A stretch of DNA of 64,000 bases from Nonomuraea maritima (GCF_900100395.1 NZ_FNFB01000015.1:1-64000), one strand, 5' to 3'. Positions 1 through 8,565 are shown, counted from the stretch's first letter. Program-made: numbers and translations. Notes: generated by a model not told the origin, from the letters alone.

Positions 1-2
1 GT

Positions 3-308
3 AAGAACTACGCCGGGACCTCCCCGATCACTCGCGCGTCGGGCAAGAAGAAGGTCGCCCTGGCCCGGTTCATCCACAACGACCGGCTCATCGACGCCCT
101 GCTTACCCAGGCCTTCAGCGCACTGAGGCTCTCGCCCGGCGCGCGGGCCTACTACGACCGGCAACGAGCCCGCGGCTCCAGTCACAACGCCGCCCTGCGT
201 CAGGTCGCCAACCGGCTCGTCGGCATCCTGCACGGATGCCTCAAAACCGGCACCCTCTACGACGAGACGACCGCCTGGTCGCATCACGCAGAGTTCGTTG
301 CGGCTTGA
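3..308 (+). mobile_element. C-terminal fragment of IS110-family transposase
   Basis: The reading frame enters from outside the window and stops at 306-308, giving about 101 residues. The text (ending with a Trp-Ser-His-His stretch) and the run of a serine/glycine loop followed by RFIHNDRLIDAL, YYDRQRARG and LVGILHGCLKTG resemble the Transposase_20 half of IS110/IS1111 enzymes, which act as DEDD recombinases. The N-terminal catalytic part lies upstream and cannot be judged. A small inverted repeat (GACATC 307-312, GATGTC 324-329) follows the stop and may belong to the element end. The next gene on the opposite strand ends only 33 bp away. Family assignment is from motif memory; the element boundary is not resolved. 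Confidence 0.7.
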
Positions 309-340
309 CATCTACGCTCCTGGGATGTCTTTCAGGGGGG

Positions 341-1669
341 TTACCAAGAGGACGGTGGCCCCGCCGCGCGCGCCCGAAGCCGGACGAACGGGCCGGGGAG
401 GTAGGCGATCGGGGTCTGGTCCACGTCGATGAGCCGCACGTGGCGGGGGTCGGCCCCGGCGTGCACCGCCGCGGCCCTGGCCTCCTCCAGTACGGGCTCC
501 AGCAGGCCGGGCAGTGCCGAGCGGTCGGGCAGCCGCACGATGCGCTCGTACTGGCCGCCGACCGGGCTGACGGCCGCGCCGATCGCGCCGGCCGCCGGCC
601 CGTGCTCGGGATGCGTCCCTTCCGGTACGGCGTGCGCGCCGCCGCCCACGACGACCAGCGGCAGGCGTCCGGCGGCCGGCTGGAGCCGGTCCACCGCCTC
701 TGCCAGCTCGGCCGGGTCGACCGGCCGCGGCACCCGGATCAGCCCGGGGATGCGCAGCCCGACGGGCACGCCGCCGATGTCCGCGCCGCCCACGGCCTCC
801 TCGGGCCAGCCGCCGGCCAGCACGCCGACCCGCACCCGGACGGCGCCCACGTCGGCGACCACGGCGTCGGCCAGGCCGGTGAGCGCACCGGCGCCGCGCA
901 GCATGCTGGCGGGGCCGCTGCCCAGACTGAGCGACGGGTGCCGGGCCAGGTGCTCCAGGCTCATCAGCGTGCCGTCGCCGCGGGTCACGAACGCCGCAGC
1001 GCCAGGGCACAGCGCCGCAAGCACCTCCGACAGTCCGCTGGACACCGAGGTCGCGAAACCCGACAGGGCGGCGTCCAGCACGGTCGCGTTCTCGCGTTCC
1101 AGCAGGCCGAGCGTGCCGAGGCCGGCCGACAGGGAGATCGGCACCGCCGCGCCCAGCTCCGCCCGGACGATCGCGGCGGCCTCGCGTTCCTGCTCGCCGT
1201 CCAGGGGTGAGAAGAGGCCGGCGATGGCGACCGCCTGCGCCTGTCCGGCGACCTGCGCGGCGAAGCGGGCCACGGCCTCCCGGTCGAGCGGGGTGCGGTC
1301 CTCGGGGTCGAGCCCACCGCCGCCGTCCACGATCGCGGTACCCGTACTGACGGCGTCCCGCAGGTCACGCGGCCAGCCGGACAGCGGGCGCACGGCGGTC
1401 GCGGACGCGCCGCCGATGCGCAGCACGGCCACCTTCCGCAGCCCGGCCCGCCTGGTGACGGCGGTGGCCGCGCCGCGCAGCCCCACCGCGATCTGCGCCG
1501 GCCCTCCGGGTGTCGCGGTGGCCGGCGGGAGACGTTCCAGGGCCACCCGGACGCTGGCGACCGGGTCGTCAGGGACGGTGGCCACCTTGACGGTGGCGAG
1601 GACCTTGCCGTCGGCGGCGACGAGGGCGGCGTCGGTGTTGGTGGCACCGACGTCCACCCCGGCCCTCAC
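341..1669 (-). CDS. Hydantoinase/oxoprolinase-like protein (HyuA N-terminal family)
   Basis: 442 residues beginning MRAGVDVGATNTDAALV, the phosphate-binding ATPase-fold opening seen in Hydant_A_N/hydantoinase A proteins. A second glycine-rich segment (residues about 110-120, IVDGGGGLDPED) and VVVGGGAHAVP near residue 340 fit the same actin-like fold. The family usually acts as the ATP-dependent ring-opening or carboxylase-like subunit for hydantoins, oxoproline or related lactams. Its start overlaps the stop of the upstream DUF917 gene by 4 bp, and HyuA-like/DUF917 pairs are a common arrangement. At about 440 residues it is shorter than classical HyuA (about 690), but such short forms are known. 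The substrate cannot be assigned. The gene ends close to the IS110 fragment, and the adjacent frame stays open for another ten codons, so the exact C-terminus could have been affected by the insertion. Confidence 0.75.
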   Translation of the reverse strand: MRAGVDVGATNTDAALVAADGKVLATVKVATVPDDPVASVRVALERLPPATATPGGPAQIAVGLRGAATAVTRRAGLRKVAVLRIGGASATAVRPLSGWPRDLRDAVSTGTAIVDGGGGLDPEDRTPLDREAVARFAAQVAGQAQAVAIAGLFSPLDGEQEREAAAIVRAELGAAVPISLSAGLGTLGLLERENATVLDAALSGFATSVSSGLSEVLAALCPGAAAFVTRGDGTLMSLEHLARHPSLSLGSGPASMLRGAGALTGLADAVVADVGAVRVRVGVLAGGWPEEAVGGADIGGVPVGLRIPGLIRVPRPVDPAELAEAVDRLQPAAGRLPLVVVGGGAHAVPEGTHPEHGPAAGAIGAAVSPVGGQYERIVRLPDRSALPGLLEPVLEEARAAAVHAGADPRHVRLIDVDQTPIAYLPGPFVRLRARAAGPPSSW

Positions 1670-2658
1670 GACGGCTCCTGATCGCTGGGGGAGACGAGAC
1701 CGGCCAGGCCGAACGCGGCGGGTCCGGCCAACCGCAGTCCCTCAGGGGTGTGCCAGACCGGGTCGCACGGGACGCGCACCACGGCTACCCGCAGCCCGTA
1801 CCGGATCTGCTCGGCCTGCAGCACCTCTCCCGTCCGCGAGTCCAGTACGGCGATCACGTCGGGGACGGCCGCGAGCGGCGCGCCGTCCTCGACCACCGCC
1901 GGGAACTCGCTGGCCGCCTCGATCCTGACCAGCCGGCCGGCATCCGGGCCGAGGCCCTCCACCAGGATCGATCCCGACGTGTCCGCCACCTTGCCGGTGA
2001 CGAGGGGGTCGGGCAGCCGGGTGCCGAGGCGCACGGCCCGGGTGACGGATCCGAGTGCGGTGGCGGCGGCGACCTGGTCGCCGCGCATGATGTACTCGCT
2101 GGTCGCGACCTGCCCGCCGAACGCGTCCAGCGACGCCCTGACGAGCCGTTCCAGCCACGCGCCCGTCACGCGGTCGATGACCACCGTGCGACCGCGCTCG
2201 TCGCAGAGCACGGCCGGGGTCGGCGCGATGCCGCGCAACTGCATCACGGTCTGGTCCATGCGGGGGAAGGCGCGGCTCATGCCGTCGGCGTCGACCAGCG
2301 GCAGCCCCACCCGGGCGGCCCAGGCAACGGCCAGGCAGCCGTTCGCGCCGCCGATCTCGCTGGCCAGTATCGCGCCGACGGGCACGCCGAACAGTTCCTC
2401 GACCTTCTCGCGCAGGTACGCGGGCTCGTCCACGCCGCCCACGCGTTCGGACATCACCGCGGACGCGCCCGCCGTGCCGACCGGCATGACGAGCAGGCCG
2501 GGGTCGAGGTCGGCGGCCGGCACGACGCGCACCGGGCCGCGGTCCTCCAGCGCCTGCAGCGCCGCCGCGCGCGCGATCGCGACAGAGCCGCCCCCGCCGG
2601 AGCCGAGCACGGCGCAGCCCCTGGCGAACGCGGGCAGCAGCCCGGTGTCGATGTCCAC
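1666..2658 (-). CDS. DUF917 family protein
   Basis: 330 residues. The opening (FARGCAVLGSGGGGS) and the ILASEIGGANGC block near residue 100 are characteristic of DUF917 proteins, which travel with hydantoinase-like partners. The biochemical role of the family is not established; association with hydantoin or amide utilisation is from gene neighbourhood. It is transcribed first of the pair, and its last codons overlap the hydantoinase-like start (ATGA type, 1666-1669), so the two are probably translationally coupled. It is divergent from the PucR regulator at 2747, which is the natural candidate to control this pair. Confidence 0.8.
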   Translation of the reverse strand: MDIDTGLLPAFARGCAVLGSGGGGSVAIARAAALQALEDRGPVRVVPAADLDPGLLVMPVGTAGASAVMSERVGGVDEPAYLREKVEELFGVPVGAILASEIGGANGCLAVAWAARVGLPLVDADGMSRAFPRMDQTVMQLRGIAPTPAVLCDERGRTVVIDRVTGAWLERLVRASLDAFGGQVATSEYIMRGDQVAAATALGSVTRAVRLGTRLPDPLVTGKVADTSGSILVEGLGPDAGRLVRIEAASEFPAVVEDGAPLAAVPDVIAVLDSRTGEVLQAEQIRYGLRVAVVRVPCDPVWHTPEGLRLAGPAAFGLAGLVSPSDQEPS

Positions 2659-2722
2659 CCGTTGAGGGTACGAATGCGCAGTTCAGGGAGGTTGAGCGGA
2701 GAGCACCCCTTTTATGCCTTCT

Positions 2723-2739
2723 GTGTGCTGATGGCACAC
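2723..2739. promoter_or_regulatory. Inverted repeat, probable PucR-regulator operator
   Basis: GTGTGC-TGATG-GCACAC is a perfect 6-bp-arm inverted repeat in the 88-bp divergent intergenic region between the DUF917 and PucR genes. It lies 8 bp before the PucR start codon at 2747. There is no convincing Shine-Dalgarno sequence before that start, so the PucR message may be leaderless or start very close. Binding by the adjacent regulator is inference. Confidence 0.45.
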
Positions 2740-2746
2740 TTATGGG

Positions 2747-4246
2747 ATGTATCTGGGGCAAGAGCTGCGGAAACTCGCCGGACCTGCGACTCCGGAGCCC
2801 GCCACCGGCGTGCGGCTCGTCGAGGACCTGAACCGGGTGGCGGGCCAGCCGCCCGGCGCGGTGCTCGTGCTGACGGAGGCCGCCTCGCGGCAGGCGGCCG
2901 GGTACCGGCTCGACATCGCGCTCAGGGACGCGGCCGCGGCGGGAGCGGTCGCCCTGGTGCTCACGTCCGAGGGGGCGGAGCTCGACCGCAGCGCCGCCGC
3001 GCTCGCCGAACGGGGCCGCGTCGCGGTCTTCGCCCTCGCCCCACCCACCGGCCAGGACGAGGCCGCACCGGATCAGGTCGCACGCGACCAGGCGAGGCGT
3101 GTCAGAGCGGGACGGGATTCCGGCGCACCGGACCTGGCCGGGCCGGGCAGGGCGGTGCCGGATTCCGGCGGGTCGGGTGTGGCGCAGGGCGATCTGGCCG
3201 GGCTCGTGGTGGCGTTGGCGGGGGCCATCGCGGGGGACGCCGCCGACGCGCTCGTCAGGACCGCGCGTGCGGCGGAGGACGTCGTCCGCTCCGGCGGCGT
3301 CCCGGAACGCATCGCGCAGGCGGCGAGCGCCGCGCTCGGCGTCAGGGTCACCGCCGAGGGCACGTCCTTCACCGCAGAGCCGCATCCCGGGCACCTGGGC
3401 CGGGCGAGCGCGATCGTCCTCAGGCTCGCGTCGCTGGCCGCCGCCGCCGGCCCGGCCGACGAGCTGCCGGGCCGCTCACGGGCACAGCTCCTGACCGAGC
3501 TGCTGGTCGCCCCGGAAACCCAGGCCCAGGAACTGGCCCCGCGCGCCCGCGCGCTCGGCCTGCCGGTGGACGACTGGCACGTCGTCCTCCGCCTCGAACC
3601 CGTCATGGACCCCGGCCAGGAACGCCACGCCCTGCTGGAGACCGCGGCCTCGCGGGCCCTGCGGGCGACGCGCGAGCTCGTCGGCCCCGTCTGGAACGCC
3701 ACCCTGGCCGACGACGCCCTGGTGGTGGTCCGCACCGCCCAGCGCGACCCGGGCCGGACGGGCCTGCGGGCGGCGGTGCGCGACGCCACGCGGTTGCTGG
3801 AGCGGGTCCGCCCGGCGGGCGCCGAGCTGCGCTGCGGTGTGAGCACCGCGCACGAGGGCCTGCTGGGGCTGCGCACCTGCGCGTCGGAGGCCAGGACGGC
3901 GCTGCGGCGCAGCGAGCTGCCGCTGGCCACGTACGACCTGGCCGGGCTGGACCGGATGCTGGAGGAGTGGTACGCCTCCGACGCCGCCCAGCAGGCCGTC
4001 AGGGAACTGCTGCAGCCGGTGCTCGACCTCGGCGGTGAGCGGGCCGGCCGCCTGCTCACCATCCTGCGCGCCTACCTCGACCACCACGGCTCGCCCGCCC
4101 GCGCCGCCGAGGAGCTGCACCTGCACCGCAACGCGGTCAGCAGGAACGTCCGCCGCATCGAGCAGCTGCTCCAGGCCGACCTCGACGACCCGCGGCAGCG
4201 CCTCGCACTCCAGCTGGCCTGCCGCGCCGCCCGCGGCCACGCCTGA
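2747..4246 (+). CDS. PucR-family transcriptional regulator (CdaR/PucR type, HTH_30)
   Basis: 499 residues. The N-terminal third is a sensory region like those of PucR proteins. The middle (about 250-400) resembles the degenerate GGDEF-like CdaR domain. The C-terminus (about 435-495) holds the PucR helix-turn-helix, with LLTILRAYLDHHGSPARAAE and HLHRNAVSRNVRRIEQLL. Members of this family regulate purine, hydantoin and sugar-acid catabolism in response to ligands. The gene is divergent from the DUF917/hydantoinase-like pair, which fits local regulation. The start at 2747 lacks a clear ribosome-binding site. Stretches at about 100-160 (Asp/Arg/Gly-rich) look like a linker of low conservation. 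Confidence 0.88.
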   Translation: MYLGQELRKLAGPATPEPATGVRLVEDLNRVAGQPPGAVLVLTEAASRQAAGYRLDIALRDAAAAGAVALVLTSEGAELDRSAAALAERGRVAVFALAPPTGQDEAAPDQVARDQARRVRAGRDSGAPDLAGPGRAVPDSGGSGVAQGDLAGLVVALAGAIAGDAADALVRTARAAEDVVRSGGVPERIAQAASAALGVRVTAEGTSFTAEPHPGHLGRASAIVLRLASLAAAAGPADELPGRSRAQLLTELLVAPETQAQELAPRARALGLPVDDWHVVLRLEPVMDPGQERHALLETAASRALRATRELVGPVWNATLADDALVVVRTAQRDPGRTGLRAAVRDATRLLERVRPAGAELRCGVSTAHEGLLGLRTCASEARTALRRSELPLATYDLAGLDRMLEEWYASDAAQQAVRELLQPVLDLGGERAGRLLTILRAYLDHHGSPARAAEELHLHRNAVSRNVRRIEQLLQADLDDPRQRLALQLACRAARGHA

Positions 4247-4404
4247 GGACTCACGTACGGGAGGCGACGGCCTCATGGTCCGCCGTGGCGCGGGTGCGCA
4301 GGGTGACGACGGCGGTCATGGCGGCCAGGCCGCAGGCCTTTCGTGCAGCACGATCGGATCTGGCGCGGCGCAGTACCCCGCTGTGAAGCAGAAGGAGGCA
4401 TCCC

Positions 4405-4680
4405 TTGATCACTCTTGCCTGCAGCCTCGTCGCCTATCGGATCACCGGCCTGTCCGCGGCGACGTGCGATCACTGCCTGGCCGCCGTCAGGTCGGAGCTC
4501 ATCCAGGTGCCGGGCGTCGTCGGCGTGGAGATCGACGCGCCCGAAGGGCGGGTCGGCATCCTGACCGACGGCCCTGTCGACGAGACAGGGCGTTGCATGA
4601 TGTGCAACGGCATGGACGGGATGTGCAATCGGATCTTGACATTGTTGCGTATGTTGCTCACGATCATTGCGCATGCGTAA
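4405..4680 (+). pseudogene. Heavy-metal-associated (HMA) domain ORF, probably 3'-truncated
   Basis: A TTG start with an excellent ribosome-binding site (GAAGGAGG, 4391-4398) opens a 91-codon frame. Residues 5-55 look like a CopZ/HMA metal chaperone: YRITGLSAATCDHCLAAV carries the Cys-x-x-Cys copper-binding pair, and VPGVVGVEIDAPEGRVGI follows. After residue about 60 the protein stops looking like an HMA fold (the usual second helix and final strand are missing). The DNA from 4591 onward is the operator and promoter of the downstream esterase. The simplest reading is a copper chaperone whose 3' end was replaced by a junction with the esterase promoter. No partner copper ATPase is present nearby. 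It could still be expressed as a short metal-binding peptide. Confidence 0.55.
4591..4664 (+). promoter_or_regulatory. Promoter and IclR-type operator of the esterase gene
   Basis: A perfect 7-bp-arm palindrome (CGTTGCA-TGATG-TGCAACG, 4591-4609) lies ahead of a -35 TTGACA (4636-4641), a 17-bp spacer and CACGAT (4659-4664). Inside the spacer is GTTGCGTATG-TTGCT, which closely matches the spacer of the promoter at 7241-7268 ahead of the sugar ABC operon (GTTGCACATG-TCGCT). Both are followed by ACGATC and a further TTGCG. The shared GTTGCR half-sites point to a common regulator, most likely the IclR protein encoded at 6404-7180. The regulator assignment is inference; the repeats are directly visible. 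Confidence 0.65.
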
Positions 4681-4728
4681 ACGGCCGGGCCGAATGTCCA
4701 TCACTTCCCATTCCTGGAGGAATGCAGC

Positions 4729-6333
4729 ATGCCTCTGGCACATCCGCGTCCTTTATCGAGATCACAGCGGCGTGGGCGGCTGAGGTCGGTTCTGGCGGGT
4801 CTGACGGTCGCGGTGGGCATCGCGACCGTCGCGTTGGCGGGTCCGGCGTCGGCCGCTCCCGCCGCTCCCGCCGCTCCCGCCGCTCCTCTCGGGCCGACCG
4901 TGGTCAGGACCGACGCCCCGCCGAGCGGGTACGCGGTGAAGTTCCGGTACGAGGCCCCCGCCGGCGTCGAAGCCGTGCACATCTACGGCGACTGGTTCTT
5001 CTCCCGGCCGGAGAACGTCCAGTGCGCCGACTGCGGCGACGGCCGTCCCCCTTCGGAGTGGCAGCCGGGCGACATCCAGGCGACTCCGTGGCAGATCCTG
5101 CCCATGGAGAAGGGGGCCGACGGGGTGTGGGAGACCACGGTCCCGCTGCCCGCCGGCACGTACCGGTACGCCTTCACGCACGACTGCACGAGCCCGCTGG
5201 CCACCGGCTGTGACCTGCATGACGACCCGGTCAACCGGTGGGAGGTGCCGCCGCCGTACCCGGGCGCGCCGGGCGCGGTGCGCAGCCGGGTGTACGTACC
5301 GGTCAGCAAGGACTTCCCCACCTACGACACCGCCTACCAGAAGCCGGCCGCCAAGCTCGGCAAGCTGGAGCCGCGGCGGTACCCGTCGCCGCTGTCGACC
5401 AACCCGGCCGGGGTGCACGACATCGTCGTCTACACCCCGCACGGCTACGACCCGAACCGGGCGACGCCGTACCCGACGCTGTATCTGAGCCATGGCTCCG
5501 GTGACCACTCGACGGCCTGGACGATGCAGGGCGTGGCGCACCACATCCTGGAGAACGCGATCCGCGACGGCGCGGCGCAGCCGATGGTCGTGGTGTCGAC
5601 CGATTTCAACGGCCTGCCCGGCGGCAACCAGGGTTACGCGAACGAGCTGCGGAACAACGTCATCCCGTTCGTGGAGCAGAACTACAACGTCTCGACCCGC
5701 TCGCAGGACCGCGCGTTCGGCGGGTTCTCGGCGGGCGGGAGCCGCGCCTTCACCATCATGTACGACAACACCGACCTGTTCGGCTACCACGCCGCGTGGA
5801 GCTCGGGCGGGCCGGCGGCCTCGCAGGCGCAGATCGACCGGCTGAAGACGGTGCCCGGCGGCATCTTCATCGGCACCGGCCTGCAGGATCGTCTGGGCAA
5901 CATCGGGGAGAACTCGCAGCTGCGGGCCGCGGCTCTCAAGGCCGCCGGCGTCGACGTCACCGAGTACAACGTCGACGGCGTCCACACGTGGCACGTCTGG
6001 CGTCCGCTGCTGAACTTCTACCTGCGGAGTCTGGCGTTCCACACGACCACGACGAGTGTGGACGTCGACGCCGAGCCCGCCGGGAAGTCCGGCAAGGTCA
6101 GGCTCACCGCGACGGCGACGGTGGACGCCGTGAGCGCCAACGTCGCCTCACCGACGGGGAGGGTGGAGTTCTACGCGGGTGCGACCCACCTCGGGTCCGC
6201 GCCGGTCAGGCATGGTGCGGCCACCTTCCGCAAGGCCGTCGACGGCGCGCTTCTCGACGGTCCCGTGGTCGCCCGCTACCAGGGTGACAAGCTGTTCAAC
6301 GCCTCGCAGAGCGCACCGGTGAACGCCGGCTGA
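4729..6333 (+). CDS. Secreted putative esterase (alpha/beta-hydrolase, esterase-D/Fae-like) with Ig-like tail
   Basis: 534 residues. A signal peptide (RRGRLRSVLAGLTVAVGIATV, ending near ...GPASA-AP) is followed by an Ala-Pro repeat. An E-set/CBM48-like beta-sandwich (about 55-160) comes next. It is followed by an esterase domain (about 185-430) of the PF00756 type: TLYLSHGSGDHSTAW, then the nucleophile elbow GGFSAGGSRA, with candidate acid DRLGN and catalytic His in VDGVHTWHVWRP. The C-terminal 95 residues resemble a bacterial Ig-like domain. Such enzymes release acyl or feruloyl groups from plant polysaccharides or oligosaccharides outside the cell. An SD-like GGAGG lies about 12 bp before the ATG. 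It shares its promoter architecture with the IclR-controlled ABC operon, suggesting it frees the substrate that this operon imports. Confidence 0.8.
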   Translation: MPLAHPRPLSRSQRRGRLRSVLAGLTVAVGIATVALAGPASAAPAAPAAPAAPLGPTVVRTDAPPSGYAVKFRYEAPAGVEAVHIYGDWFFSRPENVQCADCGDGRPPSEWQPGDIQATPWQILPMEKGADGVWETTVPLPAGTYRYAFTHDCTSPLATGCDLHDDPVNRWEVPPPYPGAPGAVRSRVYVPVSKDFPTYDTAYQKPAAKLGKLEPRRYPSPLSTNPAGVHDIVVYTPHGYDPNRATPYPTLYLSHGSGDHSTAWTMQGVAHHILENAIRDGAAQPMVVVSTDFNGLPGGNQGYANELRNNVIPFVEQNYNVSTRSQDRAFGGFSAGGSRAFTIMYDNTDLFGYHAAWSSGGPAASQAQIDRLKTVPGGIFIGTGLQDRLGNIGENSQLRAAALKAAGVDVTEYNVDGVHTWHVWRPLLNFYLRSLAFHTTTTSVDVDAEPAGKSGKVRLTATATVDAVSANVASPTGRVEFYAGATHLGSAPVRHGAATFRKAVDGALLDGPVVARYQGDKLFNASQSAPVNAG

Positions 6334-6357
6334 CCTGCGGGTTCTCCTCCGGCGAGC

Positions 6358-6396
6358 CCTTGCCGTGGCGCCTGCCCCTGAGGCGCCACGGCAAGG
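6358..6396. terminator. Bidirectional intrinsic terminator-type hairpin
   Basis: A perfect 16-bp stem (arms 6358-6373 and 6381-6396, CCTTGCCGTGGCGCCT and its complement) with a 7-nt loop sits between the convergent esterase and IclR genes. There is no long U-tract, as is common for actinomycete terminators. Confidence 0.8.
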
Positions 6397-6403
6397 TGCC
6401 GTC

Positions 6404-7180
6404 TCAGCTCGCCGTCGGCGCGGACGGACGCTCGGGGGTGAACCCGAGCTCCTTGGAGATCAACTCCGAGGTCTCCAGCAGGAGCGGCAGCTTCTCCTTC
6501 AATTGGTGCAGGTTCGCGATCACCTCGATCGCGGTCACGGAGACGGCCGCGATGACCTTTCCCCGTGAATCCATGATCGGTGCGGCGATGCACATGACGT
6601 ACGCGTCGTGCTCGCCGTCGTCGAGGGCCCAGCCGCGTTGGGCGACGCGGGCGAGTTCGGCGTCGAGGGACTCGCGGTCGGCGAAGGTGGTGTCGGTGTA
6701 CCGCTCGAAGGTGACGTGCGCGAGCAGGCGATCGCGTTCCTCCCGGGAGAGGTGGGCGAGGATCACCTTGCCCACGGCGCTCGCGTAGATCGAGACGGCA
6801 CGGCCGATCCGCGACGGCAGCTTCACCGCGTCGAACGCGGGGCTGTCGACCTTGTCGACGTAGATGATCTCGTCGCCGGTCAGCTGTGCGAGGTGCACGG
6901 TATGGCCCGTCTGCCGCTGGAGCAGGCGCAGGTGCTCGGACGCGAACTGACGGAGATCCATCGAGCCGAGCGCGAGTTCCGACAGTTCGATCAGGCCGCT
7001 GCCGAACACGTACGTCCCCGCGCCCGTCTTGCGCACGAACCGTGCGCCTTCCAGCGTCTGAAGGATCCGGAGCGCCGTGGATTTGTGGACGCCCAGCATC
7101 TCCGCGGCCTCCGTGAGGGACATCGGATGCTCTGCCGACCGGCGTATCAGATCGATCGCACGCTGGATCGATTGGGACAC
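6404..7180 (-). CDS. IclR-family transcriptional regulator
   Basis: 258 residues from a GTG start at 7180, chosen because AGGAGG lies 6 nt upstream; a longer frame to 7255 would run through the promoter. The N-terminal winged helix (about 10-70; HPMSLTEAAEMLGVHKSTAL, RILQTLEGARFVRK) and the C-terminal GAF-like ligand domain (about 85-245; SAVGKVILAHLSREERDRLL, CIAAPIMDSRGKVIAAVSV) are typical of IclR. It is divergent from the sugar ABC/enolase/FAH operon at 7318. GTTGCA/TGCAAC half-sites in the intergenic region recur upstream of the esterase gene. It probably senses a sugar acid or its breakdown product; the ligand is unknown. Confidence 0.92.
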   Translation of the reverse strand: MSQSIQRAIDLIRRSAEHPMSLTEAAEMLGVHKSTALRILQTLEGARFVRKTGAGTYVFGSGLIELSELALGSMDLRQFASEHLRLLQRQTGHTVHLAQLTGDEIIYVDKVDSPAFDAVKLPSRIGRAVSIYASAVGKVILAHLSREERDRLLAHVTFERYTDTTFADRESLDAELARVAQRGWALDDGEHDAYVMCIAAPIMDSRGKVIAAVSVTAIEVIANLHQLKEKLPLLLETSELISKELGFTPERPSAPTAS

Positions 7181-7228
7181 TACCGTCCTCCTTTGCGTTG
7201 CGTATGCTGCAATGTATCGCATGACCTG

Positions 7229-7275
7229 TGCAACTGCCACTTGACAGCGTTGCACATGTCGCTACGATCGTTGCG
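7229..7275 (+). promoter_or_regulatory. Promoter and operator half-sites of the sugar-acid ABC operon
   Basis: TGCAAC (7229-7234) and GTTGCA (7249-7254) flank the -35 TTGACA (7241-7246). The -10 candidate is TACGAT (7263-7268) after a 16-bp spacer, and another GTTGCG follows at 7270-7275. The same ordered elements occur upstream of the esterase at 4636-4669. The divergent iclR start at 7180 means this region could also control the regulator itself. Confidence 0.65.
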
Positions 7276-7317
7276 ATTCCGGCGGAGAAGTGCCCGGTTT
7301 TTACTCAGGAGTAACAA

Positions 7318-8565
7318 ATGAGGCTGCATCGCATTCGCCGCAGCATGGTTGCGGCGGTCAGCGTCACCGGTATGGCCGCTGCTCTCTTGGCCGGCTGCGG
7401 CTCCGACGGTGGCTCGGAAGGCGGCGTGACCAAGTTGACGTTCGCCGCCTCGACGCTCGGCGACCCGGGCCGCGGCCCGCTGCTGACGAAGTGGCTCGAG
7501 GAGTTCAACAAGAGCCAGAACAAGGTGCAGGTCTCTCCTGCGGCGGTGCCGTACCCGACCTTCGGCCAGACCATCCTCACCCAGATGGGCAGCGGTAAAG
7601 GTCCCGACCTGATCCGCTTCGACATGCCGGAGTTCGAGTCCGCCTCGGACGCCGGCCTCATCGCGCCGCTCAACGACCTGATCGACGTCAGCAAGTACGA
7701 CCTGCTCAAGCAGCCCGACCAGTTCATGGTCCACGACGGCCAGCGGCACGGGATCATCTTCGAGGCGTCGAACTACGCGATGTTCTACAACGCCGACCTG
7801 ATCAAGAAGGCGCCGACCACCTACGACGAGTTCGTCGAGACGGCGAAGTCGCTGACCAAGGGCGACACCTACGGCCTGGCGTTCCGCCAGACCGAGGCCG
7901 AGGAAGCCGGTGTGTGGCAGGACATCTTCAACTATGTCTACGGCTTCGGCGGCGCCTGGTCGGACGGCAAGCAGCTGACGATCAACTCGCCCGAGAACCT
8001 CAAGGGCCTGCAGGCGTACAAGGACCTGTACGACGCCAAGGTGATCCCGCGCGGCACGGACGCGGCGACGTTCCGCCGCATGTTCGCCGAGGGCAAGGTC
8101 GGCATGGAGCTCAACAACGGCGGCTACGTGACGGCGACCCGCGGTCAGAACGCCGACCTGAACTTCAACGTCGCCCCCATCCCGTTCCCCGTCCGCAAGC
8201 AGGGCACGATCCTCGCACCCATCGTCATCAACGAGGCGAGCCCGGCGAAGGAGGAGGCGGCGACCTTCATCAAGTGGGCGCTCGAGCCCGCCAACCAGGT
8301 GAAGCTGCAGGAGATCCTCGGAGCGAGCAGCGTGGCGACGGTCACCCAGCGAAGCCCTGAGAAGCTCAAGGAGACGCCGTTCCTGACCGTCTTCGACGAC
8401 CTCACCGAGTCGAGCCTGCCGCAGATCGTCCTGGGCTTCGAGGCGAAGACGCCGGACATCCGCAAGGTCGTCGTCAAGAACGTCATCGCGGCGCTCCAGG
8501 GCACGGTCGACCTCAAGACCGCACTGGACAACGCCCAGCAAGAAGCGTCCCAACTGGTTGGCTGA
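7318..8565 (+). CDS. ABC transporter substrate-binding lipoprotein (carbohydrate uptake, family 1)
   Basis: 415 residues with a lipoprotein signal: Arg-rich n-region, hydrophobic core and lipobox LLAGC (Cys at about 26) followed by a Gly/Ser linker. The mature part resembles maltose-type (SBP_bac_1) binding proteins that hand sugars to a two-permease importer: GPDLIRFDMPEFESASDAG, EASNYAMFYNADLIKKAP and WALEPANQVKLQEIL. It is the first gene of an operon with two MalF/MalG-type permeases, a dehydratase and a FAH enzyme. No ATPase is encoded here, so a shared MsiK-type ATPase is likely (known for actinomycetes; inference here). The ligand may be a sugar acid or an oligosaccharide released by the esterase. 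Confidence 0.9.
   Translation: MRLHRIRRSMVAAVSVTGMAAALLAGCGSDGGSEGGVTKLTFAASTLGDPGRGPLLTKWLEEFNKSQNKVQVSPAAVPYPTFGQTILTQMGSGKGPDLIRFDMPEFESASDAGLIAPLNDLIDVSKYDLLKQPDQFMVHDGQRHGIIFEASNYAMFYNADLIKKAPTTYDEFVETAKSLTKGDTYGLAFRQTEAEEAGVWQDIFNYVYGFGGAWSDGKQLTINSPENLKGLQAYKDLYDAKVIPRGTDAATFRRMFAEGKVGMELNNGGYVTATRGQNADLNFNVAPIPFPVRKQGTILAPIVINEASPAKEEAATFIKWALEPANQVKLQEILGASSVATVTQRSPEKLKETPFLTVFDDLTESSLPQIVLGFEAKTPDIRKVVVKNVIAALQGTVDLKTALDNAQQEASQLVG

Noticed and set aside
1750-4038. Long plus-strand frame across the DUF917 gene and PucR regulator
   Set aside because: It is antisense to a recognisable DUF917 gene and out of frame with the PucR protein, with low-complexity composition.
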